Shown in pieces: positions 1 through 8,784 of a DNA stretch of 64,000 nt. The notes below the pieces were generated by a model. The model saw only the letters and a list, made by a program, of their open reading frames with translations, did not search any database and was not told the DNA's origin. Within the stretch, counting starts at the first letter, position 1. Each line of letters starts with the position of its first letter. This DNA comes from Streptomyces malaysiensis subsp. samsunensis (GTDB lineage Bacteria > Actinomycetota > Actinomycetes > Streptomycetales > Streptomycetaceae), in the NCBI RefSeq assembly GCF_024519315.1, contig NZ_JANIIC010000009.1:1-64000 (forward strand), in the 5' to 3' direction. Both the position numbers and the translations under genes were made by a program.

Positions 1-61
1 CGGCCACCCGGCGCGGCCACCCGGCGCGGCCACCCGGCGCGGCCACCCGGCGCGGCCACCC
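1..61. repeat. 13-bp tandem repeat, four full copies plus a partial fifth
   Basis: The unit CGGCCACCCGGCG is repeated exactly at 1-13, 14-26, 27-39 and 40-52, and a fifth copy (53-61) diverges after nine bases. The array is cut by the window edge, so its full copy number is unknown. The unit is pure G/C plus two A-containing steps. No reading frame with recognisable protein features covers it. Confidence 0.9.
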
Positions 62-82
62 TCGGCTACGCCTGGGTGGCCG
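53..82. terminator. hairpin at the end of the tandem array
   Basis: CGGCCACCC at 53-61 pairs perfectly with GGGTGGCCG at 74-82 around a 12-nt loop. The left arm is the last repeat unit of the array and the right arm is its inverted copy. No T-run follows, as is usual for high-GC actinomycete terminators. It could end a transcript from a gene outside the window. Confidence 0.45.
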
Positions 83-446
83 CGCCTCACCTCGAGGCGT
101 CGGCCGACTGCAACGTGCCGGCCGGCGAGGAGCTTATGGGGTTAAGGAATGGAAGGTGGCTGAGGACGGGGCACGCCTTGCGGACAGGTGAGCGGGAAGC
201 CGTTGCAGGGTGAGTTGCGGTGGCCGGGGCCGCCGGGTTCAGGTAGATCGGGATGCGTTTCTGCACCGATATACAGTCGCCCTCGCCGGCGCCCGGCTCG
301 TATAAGGCCTGTACTGCGGTGATGCGGTGTGCGGGGGCGTCGCATCCAAGGGCGGCCCCGGAAGCGGCCCCCGGAACGACTACGGAAACGACGGGGGAAA
401 CGCCAGCGAGCCATGCAGGCACTTCGCTGGTCCATCCGCTGCTGCA
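83..446. other. non-coding stretch with no recognisable gene
   Basis: This is the space between the left-edge hairpin and the end of the Tad operon. Short frames are open on both strands, but none has a convincing ribosome binding site or recognisable protein features. I see nothing else that can be supported. Confidence 0.5.
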
Positions 447-475
447 TGGATGCCTCGGGATTCGCGGGGCATCCA
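447..475 (-). terminator. probable terminator of the Tad operon
   Basis: TGGATGCC (447-454) pairs perfectly with GGCATCCA (468-475) around a 13-nt loop. It lies 14 nt beyond the stop of the last gene of the minus-strand Tad operon, the expected place for an intrinsic terminator. Confidence 0.55.
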
Positions 476-488
476 GGGAAGAGTTGGA

Positions 489-3212
489 CTATGCCGAGTG
501 GACGGAGCGGCTGCGTGCTGTGAGCAGGGAGCGGGTGGCGGGGTCTGGTTCGAGGCCGAGTTCGTTGAGGTGGCGTGTGAGGAGGGTGAAGGTGTGGCGG
601 GCGGTGTCGTGGCGCCCGGCGGCTTGGTGCAGACGGATGGCGTGCTGGTAGAGCAGTTCATGGGTGGGGCTGAGGCTGATGGCCTTTTCCAGCAGGGCGA
701 GTGCGGAATCGGCGTCCTGCCGGGTGCCGGTGTGCTCGGCGTGGTGGGCGATGTGGGCGACAGCGTCGGCGGCCTTGCTCGCCAGTGATTCGCGAATGCT
801 GTCACACCAGGGGTAGTCGCCGCCGTGGGCAAAGGGGCCGTGATACAGGTCCGCCGCGAGCCGTAGGGCGGACAGGCGCCCGGCTTCGTCGGTGGCGGTC
901 GCGGCGCGCTGGAGGGTTTGTGTGAAGGCAGCGAGGTCGGTTTCGATCAAGCCAAGATGGAGTTTATGCAATTCTCCATGAAGCTGGATGAATTCCGCTT
1001 TGCTGTGCCCGGTGGCTGAGCGGAGCGCGCGCCTTACGGCCCGGCGAAGGTTCTTGAGTTCCTTCGCAGACTGGTCGGAATCCTCGCTGAGGCGGAGGTG
1101 ACGCGCGATGTCGTCGGCGATCAGCCCGGCGGGATGGGCAGCGAGGAGGGCGAGGAATTCTCGTACTTCATCGCGCAGCCCCAGCCCGACGGGCTCGGGG
1201 TTCGGGTGAGCGTAGAGCGTCACCGGTCCCAGAACGTTCAGGCGGACTGGCTTGGCTGGTCCTGGCTCTCGTGGTTTTACGGGCCCTACGGGCTCCGACC
1301 GGACAGCCGGTGGATCGTCTTCCGGCTCCTGCTCGGCATCCTCGCTGTCCGCGTCTTGCGGCAGGTGTGCGGGGGCTCGGGCGCCGGGGACCATGCGCGG
1401 GCGCGGTCGCTCATCGTGCGCGGTGAGGAGGACGTCCAGGACTTCGCGGCCGGCCTGCGGGGTGAGGTGGAACAACCGCAGGCCACTGCTCCGATCACCG
1501 CTCTCCTTATCCCGGCTGACGGTGCCGTCTGCCGCGACATGCCAGGAGGCAGCGCCGGGCAGATCGCCCAGGGTGAGGACGACGAGGTTGCCATGCGTGG
1601 CCCGGGCGGCCAGTGCGGTGAGGCGGCCAGTGTGCGCGGCATCCGGCTCGGCGAGGAAGACCAAGGTGCCTGGGCTGGGCTTCTCGTCCTTGGCGTCAGG
1701 GGTTGCCAGGGGCGGTTCGCCTCCGGCTTCTTGCACATCGTGCCGGTGGCGGGCGTGCGCGAGGAGGTGCTCTTCTCCGCGGCGGACAGCGTGGTCCAGG
1801 TCCTCGGCCGTGGTCAGGGCACTGAAGTCGGGCGGGAGACCTGGCAGGAGCCGGTCAGCCAGGTCGTGGGTGAGGACCCCTGTGACGCGTGGTGTGCCAG
1901 GACGTTGGCGTTCGGCCGCGGTGAGGATGCCGACCACCAGCGCGCGGGCGGCTGCCTCAGCACCGGGCCCATTCCACGCGCATCCTCCGGCTTCCGCGAG
2001 GGCGTCCAGTGGGACTTCAGCGTGACCGGCGGTGCCGATAGTCACCGTGGAGGGAGGCTGGGCTGGTTGAGGCGGGGTGCGGCGTGTGATCAAGCTGTCT
2101 GGATCGGCAGTGGTGGTTCGGGGCAAGGCGGCCTCGCGGGCGGCCAGAACCGCTTGTTCGACCACGGGGCTCAACGGCGGGGGCTCCGCATCGAGACCGG
2201 GACGACGGGATCTGCTCTGGTAGAAGCGGAAGAAGCGCAGGGCGGCAAGGAGGCCGGCCGCAGTGGTGATGCCGATGGCGCCCGCCGCACCGATGCTCAC
2301 CGTGGCCGGTCCTGGCCGCGTGTGGCTCGTGGTGTGCTCGCTGGTGGCTCGGCCGTCGGCGTCATGCTCCATAGCCAGGTCCGGCGTCGGCTCCGTGGTG
2401 GGGGTGACAGGCTTACTCGGGGCGGAAGGCTTGGCTTGCGGGGGCGTGGGCTGGGTGGGAGGGCGTGGTGGTGAGGCGGAAGCGGTGATGGGGATGGCGA
2501 GTTGCCAGCCGGGCGTGATCACATCGGGGTCGGTCAGTCGCGTACCGTCGGCCTGGACGCGGGTCTTGTTCAAGGCGTAGATCCGCGGCCACTTCAGCGG
2601 ATCCCCGAGGTGGGTTTCAGCGATGTCCCACAGGGTGTCGCCTTCCACCACGGTGTACTCCACACAGCGGGGCTGGGCGCTGCCTACTGCTCGCGTCCGC
2701 GGGCGTCCGTCCTCCACCGGTCCCGGATGGGCAGGAGCCGTCGAGGCGACATCGGCACGCAAGCCCTCAGCCGGGGTGTGTTGGTGAGCATGCGCGGCGG
2801 AGGGCCGCCAGAGGCTGATCAGGGCGAGTACGAGTGTGCCCACGCACACTGCGGCGAACGCGCGTCGCAGAGGCAGAGTGTCCACATGCGCCGCATGGGC
2901 CGTTTGGTCGCGCAGCAGCCTCGGCAGATGAGCCGCGTACCAGGTGGTTTCCTTCAGGATGGAGTAAGCGAAGGCGGCCCAGCACACCCAGCCCACCATC
3001 GCCAGCAGGTCGACCATCACGAGATCGGTGACGGGCTGCGTCAGCCGGTCACTCAGGTTCCGCCACGAGCCGATACGGTCGGGCCACGGCACTTCGGCCG
3101 CCTGCCAGAGGATGTACGGCATGCCGCCCAGGAGGGCGAGGATGACGGCGCTGGTGCCGGTGGCCGTGACGGCGGCGCGCAGCCGCGCCCGCCACGAGGA
3201 TCGGTAGGCCAT
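489..3212 (-). CDS. LysM and BTAD-domain membrane protein of the Tad locus
   Basis: A 907-aa multidomain membrane protein. Hydrophobic segments lie near residues 17-37, 62-84 and 119-136. A LysM domain (about 186-241, with the core EGDTLWDIAE) would bind peptidoglycan outside the membrane. A Pro/Thr-rich linker and a further hydrophobic segment near 300-325 follow. The C-terminus carries a winged-helix-like stretch and a bacterial transcriptional activator (BTAD) helical repeat of the SARP type. It is the last gene of the Tad operon, 36 nt after the TadG-like gene. LysM plus BTAD proteins are known beside actinobacterial Tad loci; their role is not established. A function in anchoring the pilus or coupling wall state to expression is inference. 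The BTAD part is probably protein-protein interaction rather than a classical DNA-binding activator. Confidence 0.85.
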   Translation of the reverse strand: MAYRSSWRARLRAAVTATGTSAVILALLGGMPYILWQAAEVPWPDRIGSWRNLSDRLTQPVTDLVMVDLLAMVGWVCWAAFAYSILKETTWYAAHLPRLLRDQTAHAAHVDTLPLRRAFAAVCVGTLVLALISLWRPSAAHAHQHTPAEGLRADVASTAPAHPGPVEDGRPRTRAVGSAQPRCVEYTVVEGDTLWDIAETHLGDPLKWPRIYALNKTRVQADGTRLTDPDVITPGWQLAIPITASASPPRPPTQPTPPQAKPSAPSKPVTPTTEPTPDLAMEHDADGRATSEHTTSHTRPGPATVSIGAAGAIGITTAAGLLAALRFFRFYQSRSRRPGLDAEPPPLSPVVEQAVLAAREAALPRTTTADPDSLITRRTPPQPAQPPSTVTIGTAGHAEVPLDALAEAGGCAWNGPGAEAAARALVVGILTAAERQRPGTPRVTGVLTHDLADRLLPGLPPDFSALTTAEDLDHAVRRGEEHLLAHARHRHDVQEAGGEPPLATPDAKDEKPSPGTLVFLAEPDAAHTGRLTALAARATHGNLVVLTLGDLPGAASWHVAADGTVSRDKESGDRSSGLRLFHLTPQAGREVLDVLLTAHDERPRPRMVPGARAPAHLPQDADSEDAEQEPEDDPPAVRSEPVGPVKPREPGPAKPVRLNVLGPVTLYAHPNPEPVGLGLRDEVREFLALLAAHPAGLIADDIARHLRLSEDSDQSAKELKNLRRAVRRALRSATGHSKAEFIQLHGELHKLHLGLIETDLAAFTQTLQRAATATDEAGRLSALRLAADLYHGPFAHGGDYPWCDSIRESLASKAADAVAHIAHHAEHTGTRQDADSALALLEKAISLSPTHELLYQHAIRLHQAAGRHDTARHTFTLLTRHLNELGLEPDPATRSLLTARSRSVHSA

Positions 3213-3247
3213 ACGCGGATTCGCCCCTCTTCGGCTTCACAAGTGCG

Positions 3248-3691
3248 CTACGGGTTGGCGCGTTCGGCACGCACGGTGGCACGGGCCGTGACGGTCAGCG
3301 TGCGTACGCCGATCACCCGCAGGATTTGAGCGCGCTGGTGGTGGGTGACCCACACGGTGACTTCATCGCCGTGAACCGTGGCCCTGCCGGTGTCACCGGT
3401 GGCGGCGACGTATGAAGTGGCGGCCCGGGTGGCTTTGCCATTCGAAAGCCGGATGTCATCCGCGCTGCGGAGTCGGCCGATATCGAGTTGCTGGGCACCG
3501 GCCCGGGCCGCCTCCTGCGCCACGTCCAGCGCGCGAGCCTTTCCGGCCAGAGCCAGTCCGCCATCGACGACGATCCCGGCGAACAGCCACAGCGCCGCCA
3601 CCACGCCGATCACAAACGCGGTGACCTGACCCCGGTCTCTATTCGTCGCCACCGTCTCGCGGACAACTCTCGAGGACGCTGAGGGTTTCAC
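3248..3691 (-). CDS. TadG-like pseudopilin, membrane protein
   Basis: A 147-aa protein with one hydrophobic segment at about residues 23-45, preceded by the motif DRGQVTAF, which is typical of the TadG-type N-terminus (putative Flp pilus-assembly TadE/G-like). The rest is a short extracytoplasmic domain. The GTG start at 3691 has a good GGAGG ribosome binding site five bases upstream, and the gene overlaps the preceding TadE-like gene by 53 nt. It is much shorter than proteobacterial TadG, which usually carries a von Willebrand A domain, so it is a minimal pseudopilin. It probably supports assembly or stability of Flp pili at the membrane. Confidence 0.8.
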   Translation of the reverse strand: MKPSASSRVVRETVATNRDRGQVTAFVIGVVAALWLFAGIVVDGGLALAGKARALDVAQEAARAGAQQLDIGRLRSADDIRLSNGKATRAATSYVAATGDTGRATVHGDEVTVWVTHHQRAQILRVIGVRTLTVTARATVRAERANP

Positions 3692-4121
3692 GGTGCCTCC
3701 GGTGCACGTCCACCGGGGAGGAGGCGGTGCCGCTCACCGTCACCCGGCCCGGCATGCCGGTGTGGATGAGGTGGTGAAGTGCGACGGTACAGGTGACTTT
3801 CGCGGTGACGGAGCCACCGGGCTGGAGTCCGCTGGTGATGAGCGCGACCGTGGGGCGCGAGCATCCAGCCCCCGCGTGATGGAGCGCGGCCTGAGCGGTG
3901 CGCCGGGCGCCGGTGCGGGCGTCGGACTCGGTGCGGGCGAGGGAGGCTGCCCGGGCGGCCTGGTGAGCGGTGTCCGCCACGACGAGCCGGGCGTCGGCCA
4001 GACGCCCCAAAGCGACGACCGTCATAAGAACGAGCAGGAGAAGCGGGGTGACCAGGACGAGTTCCACGGCAGCCGAACCGCGATCCGCCGAGGACGGGGC
4101 AGCGCTCGTTCCCTCGTTCAC
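3639..4121 (-). CDS. TadE-family pseudopilin
   Basis: A 160-aa protein with the TadE signature: a charged N-terminus, then SAAVELVLVTPLLLLVL as a transmembrane segment with the conserved Glu (near residue 20) that follows the prepilin-peptidase-like site. The downstream part has two cysteines (about 93 and 112) that could form a disulfide outside the membrane. The ATG at 4121 overlaps the stop of the preceding TadE-like gene by 4 nt. TadE-type minor pilins are processed and needed for Flp pilus assembly in the family; that role is inferred here. Confidence 0.82.
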   Translation of the reverse strand: MNEGTSAAPSSADRGSAAVELVLVTPLLLLVLMTVVALGRLADARLVVADTAHQAARAASLARTESDARTGARRTAQAALHHAGAGCSRPTVALITSGLQPGGSVTAKVTCTVALHHLIHTGMPGRVTVSGTASSPVDVHRRHRETLSVLESCPRDGGDE

Positions 4122-4534
4122 GCGTGCCCTCCTGCGGGGGTTGTGATGCGCTCGACCGCACCCGAGGCCGTGCCGCTGGCCGTCAGATGCAAGCCCGGCA
4201 GAACCGGCATCACTCTCCCCTGCACACGCACCACAGCTTGCGTGGCGGTACGGCGGACCGTTACCGACGGGGCGATGAGGACACGGCTGCCGAGCTGGGT
4301 CAGGCTGCGGACGCCTCGCGCGTGGCCGTCTGCCGCGTTGCCGTGCTGTACCCGTGCGGCGGCCAGGGCGCGTTCGGCCGCGTACTGGGCGATGTGCCGG
4401 GCGTGCCAGGCCAGCGCGAACTGGACGATCAGCAACGTGAGCATCAGCAGCGCCGGAACGACGACCACCAGCTGGGTGGTCACGGCGCCGCGGTCGCCCC
4501 GGAATCCGCGCGGTACGCGCAACAGATGGTTCAC
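4118..4534 (-). CDS. TadE-family pseudopilin
   Basis: A 138-aa TadE-like protein: basic N-terminus with RGDRGAVTTQ, then a hydrophobic helix (about 21-42) and a short extracytoplasmic domain rich in small residues. The usual Glu after the cleavage site is replaced by Gln or Thr, a small departure from the pilin consensus. It lies 4 nt after the small pilin gene and overlaps the next TadE gene. Three different TadE/G-like proteins in a row is the usual actinobacterial arrangement. Confidence 0.8.
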   Translation of the reverse strand: MNHLLRVPRGFRGDRGAVTTQLVVVVPALLMLTLLIVQFALAWHARHIAQYAAERALAAARVQHGNAADGHARGVRSLTQLGSRVLIAPSVTVRRTATQAVVRVQGRVMPVLPGLHLTASGTASGAVERITTPAGGHA

Positions 4535-4538
4535 CGGC

Positions 4539-4739
4539 TTATCCCAGGTCGATGGAGTGGGCCTTGGCGAGGACCTTGGCGACGATGATGCCGACCACGG
4601 TGAGGGCGAGGACGGTCAGCAGCGCGGTGACCACGATGGTTTCGGTGGTGTAGCCCGCGTCACCGCGGGCATGGCGGCGAACCAGTTCGGTGTGGTTGCG
4701 CAGTGTGGCGGCAATTGCTTGCAGGCGTGGGTGGAGCAT
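4539..4739 (-). CDS. small Flp-type pilin-like protein (DUF4244-like)
   Basis: A 66-aa protein with a basic first half, the short motif GDAGYTTETIVV and one C-terminal transmembrane helix. The Glu preceding the helix resembles the conserved Glu of type IVb pilins, so this is the best candidate for the major Flp pilin. I chose ATG 4739; an in-frame TTG at 4742 has slightly better spacing from the GGAG upstream. It lies between TadC and the TadE genes, the normal pilin position in Streptomyces Tad loci. Confidence 0.78.
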   Translation of the reverse strand: MLHPRLQAIAATLRNHTELVRRHARGDAGYTTETIVVTALLTVLALTVVGIIVAKVLAKAHSIDLG

Positions 4740-4797
4740 CAAGAGCGTTCTCCAAAACGTCCGAAGGCGTGCAGCGGGGTGATTGAGGGCATGCTCG

Positions 4798-5697
4798 TCA
4801 GCTCACCGCGAGGACGTGCACGAGGGCGGGATAGCCGATGAGGAGCAGAAACGCGGCGAAGAGAAGCACGACGGGCAGGGACATCTGCTCGGTGGCCGCC
4901 TGGGCCGCCCCGTCGGCTTCTGAGAGTCGGCGTCGTCGCATGGCGCGCGCTTTCGCGGCCAGGGAAGCACGGACCTTGGCGCCCTCGGTGCCGGCCAGAC
5001 TGAGCGTGGCGGCGAGTTCCGTCAGATCACTGACCTGTAGGTGTTGTCCGAGGTCGCCCAGGTGCTGCCAGGGGCTGGTCCGGGTGAGCTGGGCGACACG
5101 CAAGGCATGACGCAGTTTGGATGCGGCCCAGCCGTGGGGTGCCTGGACGGCGTCGGTCAGGGCCTGCTGCACGCCGGCTCCGCCGGCCAGGGAGATCACC
5201 GTCAGGTCCAGGATCAAGGTGAGCGTGTGCCGCATCTGGCGTCGGCGTTCGGCTGCCGCCTTGCGCACCGTGATGTCCGGGAGGAAGAACAGCACTCCCG
5301 CGAACACGAGTGATCCGGCCAGCGGCATCCACCAGCCCGCGTCGGCACCGGTGCCCACACGGGCCAGGGCGACCGCGATCCACGGTGTGGCCAGACCGGC
5401 TGCGGCGCAGGTCGCCTTGCCCGCCAGGTGCTTGTCCACATCCCGCCCGCAAGCGGCAAGATCGGCGCGTAGAGAAGCGGTGGGGAAACCGAGCGCCCGC
5501 ACCAGCGGCACGGCCCTACGACCGAGGCGTGTTGCCCACTCCGTCTCCCCGTCCGGTGCGATCGCATCGGCCCGCTTCGGGGACGTCGCGTCGAGAGCGG
5601 CCACCACATCCGCAAGCGCGGGCCGCGGTGGGCGCAGGCCGTAGGCGAGTGCGACCAGTCCGGCGCCGAACACACTCCCCAGCACGACGGTAATCAC
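4798..5697 (-). CDS. tadC: TadC-like pilus assembly platform protein (type II secretion F domain)
   Basis: A 299-aa inner-membrane protein. Hydrophobic segments lie at the N-terminus, near 95-115 and 125-145, and at the C-terminal end (LPVVLLFAAFLLLIGYPALV). Between them is a cytoplasmic GspF/T2SSF domain with the typical helical stretch (about 160-255). TadB and TadC form the membrane platform that the TadA ATPase works on. The GTG start at 5697 overlaps the stop of tadB by 4 nt, indicating translational coupling. The assignment to TadC rather than TadB rests on order in the operon. Confidence 0.88.
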   Translation of the reverse strand: MITVVLGSVFGAGLVALAYGLRPPRPALADVVAALDATSPKRADAIAPDGETEWATRLGRRAVPLVRALGFPTASLRADLAACGRDVDKHLAGKATCAAAGLATPWIAVALARVGTGADAGWWMPLAGSLVFAGVLFFLPDITVRKAAAERRRQMRHTLTLILDLTVISLAGGAGVQQALTDAVQAPHGWAASKLRHALRVAQLTRTSPWQHLGDLGQHLQVSDLTELAATLSLAGTEGAKVRASLAAKARAMRRRRLSEADGAAQAATEQMSLPVVLLFAAFLLLIGYPALVHVLAVS

Positions 5698-6605
5698 CGC
5701 GTCCTCCCCGTGTCGTTCGTGGCTTCGGCGGGGTGGTGGCCGATGAGGCGAACGGGTTCGTGTACACGGCCGATAGCGGACAGCCAGGTGAAGGAGGCCG
5801 CGAACAGGGCACCGACGACGGCCAGGACCAGCTGGCCCGTCAGGGTGTTGAAGGGGTCCAGATAGGGTCGGTTGAAGACGGTCAAGCCAACAGCCATGCC
5901 GAGGGTGACGGCAACCGTGACGCGGACGCCGGTGCGGATGCTGGCGCGGCCCGCGTCGATGCGCTGGCGCATGGCCACCTGCTCGCGCACCGAGTCGGCC
6001 AGCTCACCCAGCAGGGCGGCGAGCTGGCTGGCCTGCCGTTCGGCGGCCATCACCAAAGCGGCGACCACGACATCGGCGAGGGGGTCGTCCGCGTCGTCAG
6101 CGAAGGTCCGCAAAGCAGCGGGCAACGGCCGGCCGGAGCGGACCGATAGGGCCAAGGCGCTCAGCTCTCGCCGCAGAGCGGTGGGCGCGATGTCGGTAGT
6201 GACCAGGACAGCCTGCTCCAGCCCTGCCGCCGCGGAGAGGGTGTCGCGCAGCATCTCCGTCCACAGCGCGAGCGCTTCCAGCCGCTCCGTCCGCGCAACC
6301 GCTGCCCGATCGCGGCCGAGCAGACCGGGGAGGGTCAGAAGCGCCGCGGTGGTCAGTACCGCTGCCACGGGCCATCTCGTCAGGGCTCCAGCCATCACCC
6401 CGGCCACCACGGCGGCGGTAAGGCGGCGCTGGTTCCACTCCGCGGGAAGGCGACGGGCCAAACGCCGCCCCCACCCTGCCCCCGATCCTTCGGAGACGGG
6501 CCGACGGAGCACGCCACAGATGATCAGGAGGAGGCCGGTGCCGAAGGCGACGCCGAGAACGGCCGCGATGGTACCTGCGGTGTCGCCCAGCCTCGTTGGT
6601 GTCAT
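5694..6605 (-). CDS. tadB: TadB-like pilus assembly platform protein (type II secretion F domain)
   Basis: A 303-aa membrane protein with an N-terminal hydrophobic helix (about 8-30), two more near 60-90, a cytoplasmic T2SSF domain (about 100-240, including RTERLEALALWTEMLRDTL) and C-terminal helices. I chose ATG 6605, which overlaps the tadA stop by 4 nt and has GGGGAG seven bases upstream. A GTG at 6618-6620 would lie inside that ribosome binding site. It is the partner of TadC in the Flp pilus machine. Confidence 0.88.
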   Translation of the reverse strand: MTPTRLGDTAGTIAAVLGVAFGTGLLLIICGVLRRPVSEGSGAGWGRRLARRLPAEWNQRRLTAAVVAGVMAGALTRWPVAAVLTTAALLTLPGLLGRDRAAVARTERLEALALWTEMLRDTLSAAAGLEQAVLVTTDIAPTALRRELSALALSVRSGRPLPAALRTFADDADDPLADVVVAALVMAAERQASQLAALLGELADSVREQVAMRQRIDAGRASIRTGVRVTVAVTLGMAVGLTVFNRPYLDPFNTLTGQLVLAVVGALFAASFTWLSAIGRVHEPVRLIGHHPAEATNDTGRTR

Positions 6606-7945
6606 TGTTTGGCTCCCCACCAGGTGAAGCCCGCCGCTTCGGCGTCCAGTCCGGCATCGATCAGGTCCTGGAGCGTCTCAGCCCGCAAAGGTGTCGCCCG
6701 GACAGCGCGGCCGTCGGGTCCGGATCGGTAGATCTCGTTCGAGACCAGCTGCGCACCGTCGGCGTCGACGACCTCGCGTACGGAATCGATCACGCGTTTC
6801 CCCGTCGTGTCCCATCCCAGATGCACGACGAAGTGGACGGCGGAGGCCACCAACAGGTTGGTGGCCTCCAGCGACAGCCTCTCGGGAGCCTGGGCGGCGT
6901 ATGCGGCGAGCTTGGTGAACACCCCTCGGGAGGTCGAGGCGTGGATGGTGGACAGGGAGCCGTCGTTGCCCTGGCTCATGGCGTTGCACATCGGGATGAC
7001 CTCGTTGCCGCGAATCTCGCCGACGATCACACGGTCCGGTGACATCCGTAGCCCCCACCGCACCAGTTCCGCCTGGTCAATCGCGCCTTGACCCTCAATG
7101 TTCGGTTCCCGTGCCTGCATGGCCACCACATTGGGGTGAGCGGCCGTATCGGTGTTGAGGCCGAGCTCGAAAGTGTCCTCGATGGTGATCAGCCGCTCGG
7201 TCGGCGGGATCTGTGAGGCGAGGGCCCTCAGCACGGTGGTCTTCCCGACGTTGGTGCCACCGCCGATGATGATGTTCTTCCGAGCCCGCACAAGCGCCGA
7301 GAGGAAACCGGCCATGGACTCATCACACGTTCCAAGGCGCACCAGGTCGTCCATGGACGCGGCAGGGAACCGATGACGGCGTACTGACAACGAAACGCGG
7401 CCGGTCACGGCCATCACCGCGAACAGCCGAGACCCGTCGGGGAGCTGGAGATTCAGCCGGGGTACGCCGCGGTCGAAGCGGCGTTCCTCGCCGTCCACGC
7501 TCGCGGCCAGGGTGCGTACCAGTTCGATCAGTTCGGTGTCCGAAGCCGCCACTGGAGCACCTGGCTGCCAGGTGCCGTCCGCACGGCGGATCCACACCGC
7601 ATCACACCCGTTGACACAGATGTTCTCGATCGTCTCATCTGCCAGCAGCCGCTCCAGCGTGCCGCTGCCGAACAGCGCATCCATAACAGCCTGCGCGATA
7701 CGTTGCTCCGCCGTGCGGCCCATTGCACCACCGCCCCGGGCGAGGGCGACGCGGGCCAGCGACGCGAGCTCCTCGTCCACCAAGCGCCCCACCGTCGCGC
7801 GGCGCTGGGTCTCGGTCTCCGGCGGCAGCCCCGCGGCTTCTCGCTCATCGGCGTAGTGGGCCAGGCGGGCTACTACGCGCTGGCGCACCTCTGCGGCCAG
7901 CTTGTGCTCCTCGCCGCGGCTCTGCTGGACCAGTGTGTTGTTCAT
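6602..7945 (-). CDS. tadA: TadA/CpaF-type pilus assembly ATPase
   Basis: A 447-aa hexameric secretion ATPase of the GspE/VirB11 superfamily that powers Flp pilin polymerisation. The N-terminal domain occupies roughly 1-150. The Walker A motif is GGTNVGKTT (about residue 230), the Asp box EDTFELGL follows, and Walker B is in DRVIVGEIRG with the conserved Glu. Length is normal for TadA/CpaF. The ATG overlaps the stop of the TadZ-like gene (TCATGA on the plus strand). All key residues look intact, so the pilus motor should be functional. Confidence 0.93.
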   Translation of the reverse strand: MNNTLVQQSRGEEHKLAAEVRQRVVARLAHYADEREAAGLPPETETQRRATVGRLVDEELASLARVALARGGGAMGRTAEQRIAQAVMDALFGSGTLERLLADETIENICVNGCDAVWIRRADGTWQPGAPVAASDTELIELVRTLAASVDGEERRFDRGVPRLNLQLPDGSRLFAVMAVTGRVSLSVRRHRFPAASMDDLVRLGTCDESMAGFLSALVRARKNIIIGGGTNVGKTTVLRALASQIPPTERLITIEDTFELGLNTDTAAHPNVVAMQAREPNIEGQGAIDQAELVRWGLRMSPDRVIVGEIRGNEVIPMCNAMSQGNDGSLSTIHASTSRGVFTKLAAYAAQAPERLSLEATNLLVASAVHFVVHLGWDTTGKRVIDSVREVVDADGAQLVSNEIYRSGPDGRAVRATPLRAETLQDLIDAGLDAEAAGFTWWGAKQ

Positions 7946-8784
7946 GATGCGGACTCCTTCGGCGCCAGGCCCGCCGCTCGACGGAGGTGCCCGCCGGGGG
8001 GTGGCACGGCGCCCAGCCCCGCGAGATCACCACTCAGCCCCTTCGTCACCACCTCGTCGGTGCCGCTCAGCTGCCGTGCGGCAGCCCCCGCAGCCGCCAT
8101 CAACGGCGATGCCCTCCACCCCCTGGCCCGCAGCGCCGAACGAGCGCGCCCGGCCAGAACGTCAGCCGCCTTGGGGTCCCAGGGCAGGAAGATCACGCGG
8201 CCCACACCGAGCGTCGCGGTGATCTCCCCTGCCGCGTACGGGCACGGACCCACCACAGCCAGCACGTACCGCTCCACGCGCGGCCCGGCTTCCGAAAAGT
8301 GAGCGTATGCATGCGCCAACGCGTCCGCCCCTCCCCGGGACACCAACACCACCGCCTCAGCTGCCCCCACCACACCCGAGGCGTCGTCGCCGATGCGGCC
8401 CATATCCAGCAGAACTGTTCCCCGGTCGCTCTCATCTCCTCGCAGCACACGCTGCCCCGGGCCGGCCACCAAACGCACCGCCTCCCCACACGCCCCGCCA
8501 CCCGCCGGTGAAGCCACCACACGGACCCCGAACGGCAGGTCCGTAGCCGCGGCCAGGAGCGAACCCGGCTGCTCCTGGCGGGCGGAGGTGGCCACGTCCA
8601 ACAACCCCGGCGTGTGCGGACACCCGAACCGGACCGCGAGATCCCCGCCCGAAACGTCAGCCTCGACCACCACCGGCCGCACCCCGTGATCCGCCCGGTC
8701 CGGCCACACAGCCGCCAGCGCCAGAACGGTCGTCGTCACCCCCGGCGCGCCCTTGACCGAACCCACCGTGATCAGGCGCCTCAC
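7942..8784 (-). CDS. TadZ/CpaE-like MinD-family ATPase
   Basis: A 280-aa P-loop protein beginning with a deviant Walker A motif, KGAPGVTTT, the MinD/ParA type, followed by VVEADVSGGDLAVRFG. The receiver-like N-terminal domain of proteobacterial TadZ/CpaE is missing, so this is the short actinobacterial form. TadZ proteins position the Tad machine in the cell. It starts with GTG at 8784, overlapping the CpaB-like gene by 4 nt, and sits directly before tadA as expected. Confidence 0.82.
   Translation of the reverse strand: MRRLITVGSVKGAPGVTTTVLALAAVWPDRADHGVRPVVVEADVSGGDLAVRFGCPHTPGLLDVATSARQEQPGSLLAAATDLPFGVRVVASPAGGGACGEAVRLVAGPGQRVLRGDESDRGTVLLDMGRIGDDASGVVGAAEAVVLVSRGGADALAHAYAHFSEAGPRVERYVLAVVGPCPYAAGEITATLGVGRVIFLPWDPKAADVLAGRARSALRARGWRASPLMAAAGAAARQLSGTDEVVTKGLSGDLAGLGAVPPPGGHLRRAAGLAPKESAS

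Noticed and set aside
1..61. CRISPR array
   Set aside because: The 13-bp units are directly adjacent with no spacers; it is a simple tandem repeat, and no cas genes are present. The Cas4-like nuclease belongs to the pPIWI-RE operon.
1098..2474. Long open frame on the plus strand opposite the LysM-BTAD gene (458 codons)
   Set aside because: High-GC genes leave long antisense frames; the product is low-information, Gly/Arg-rich, and lies wholly inside a gene with clear domains.
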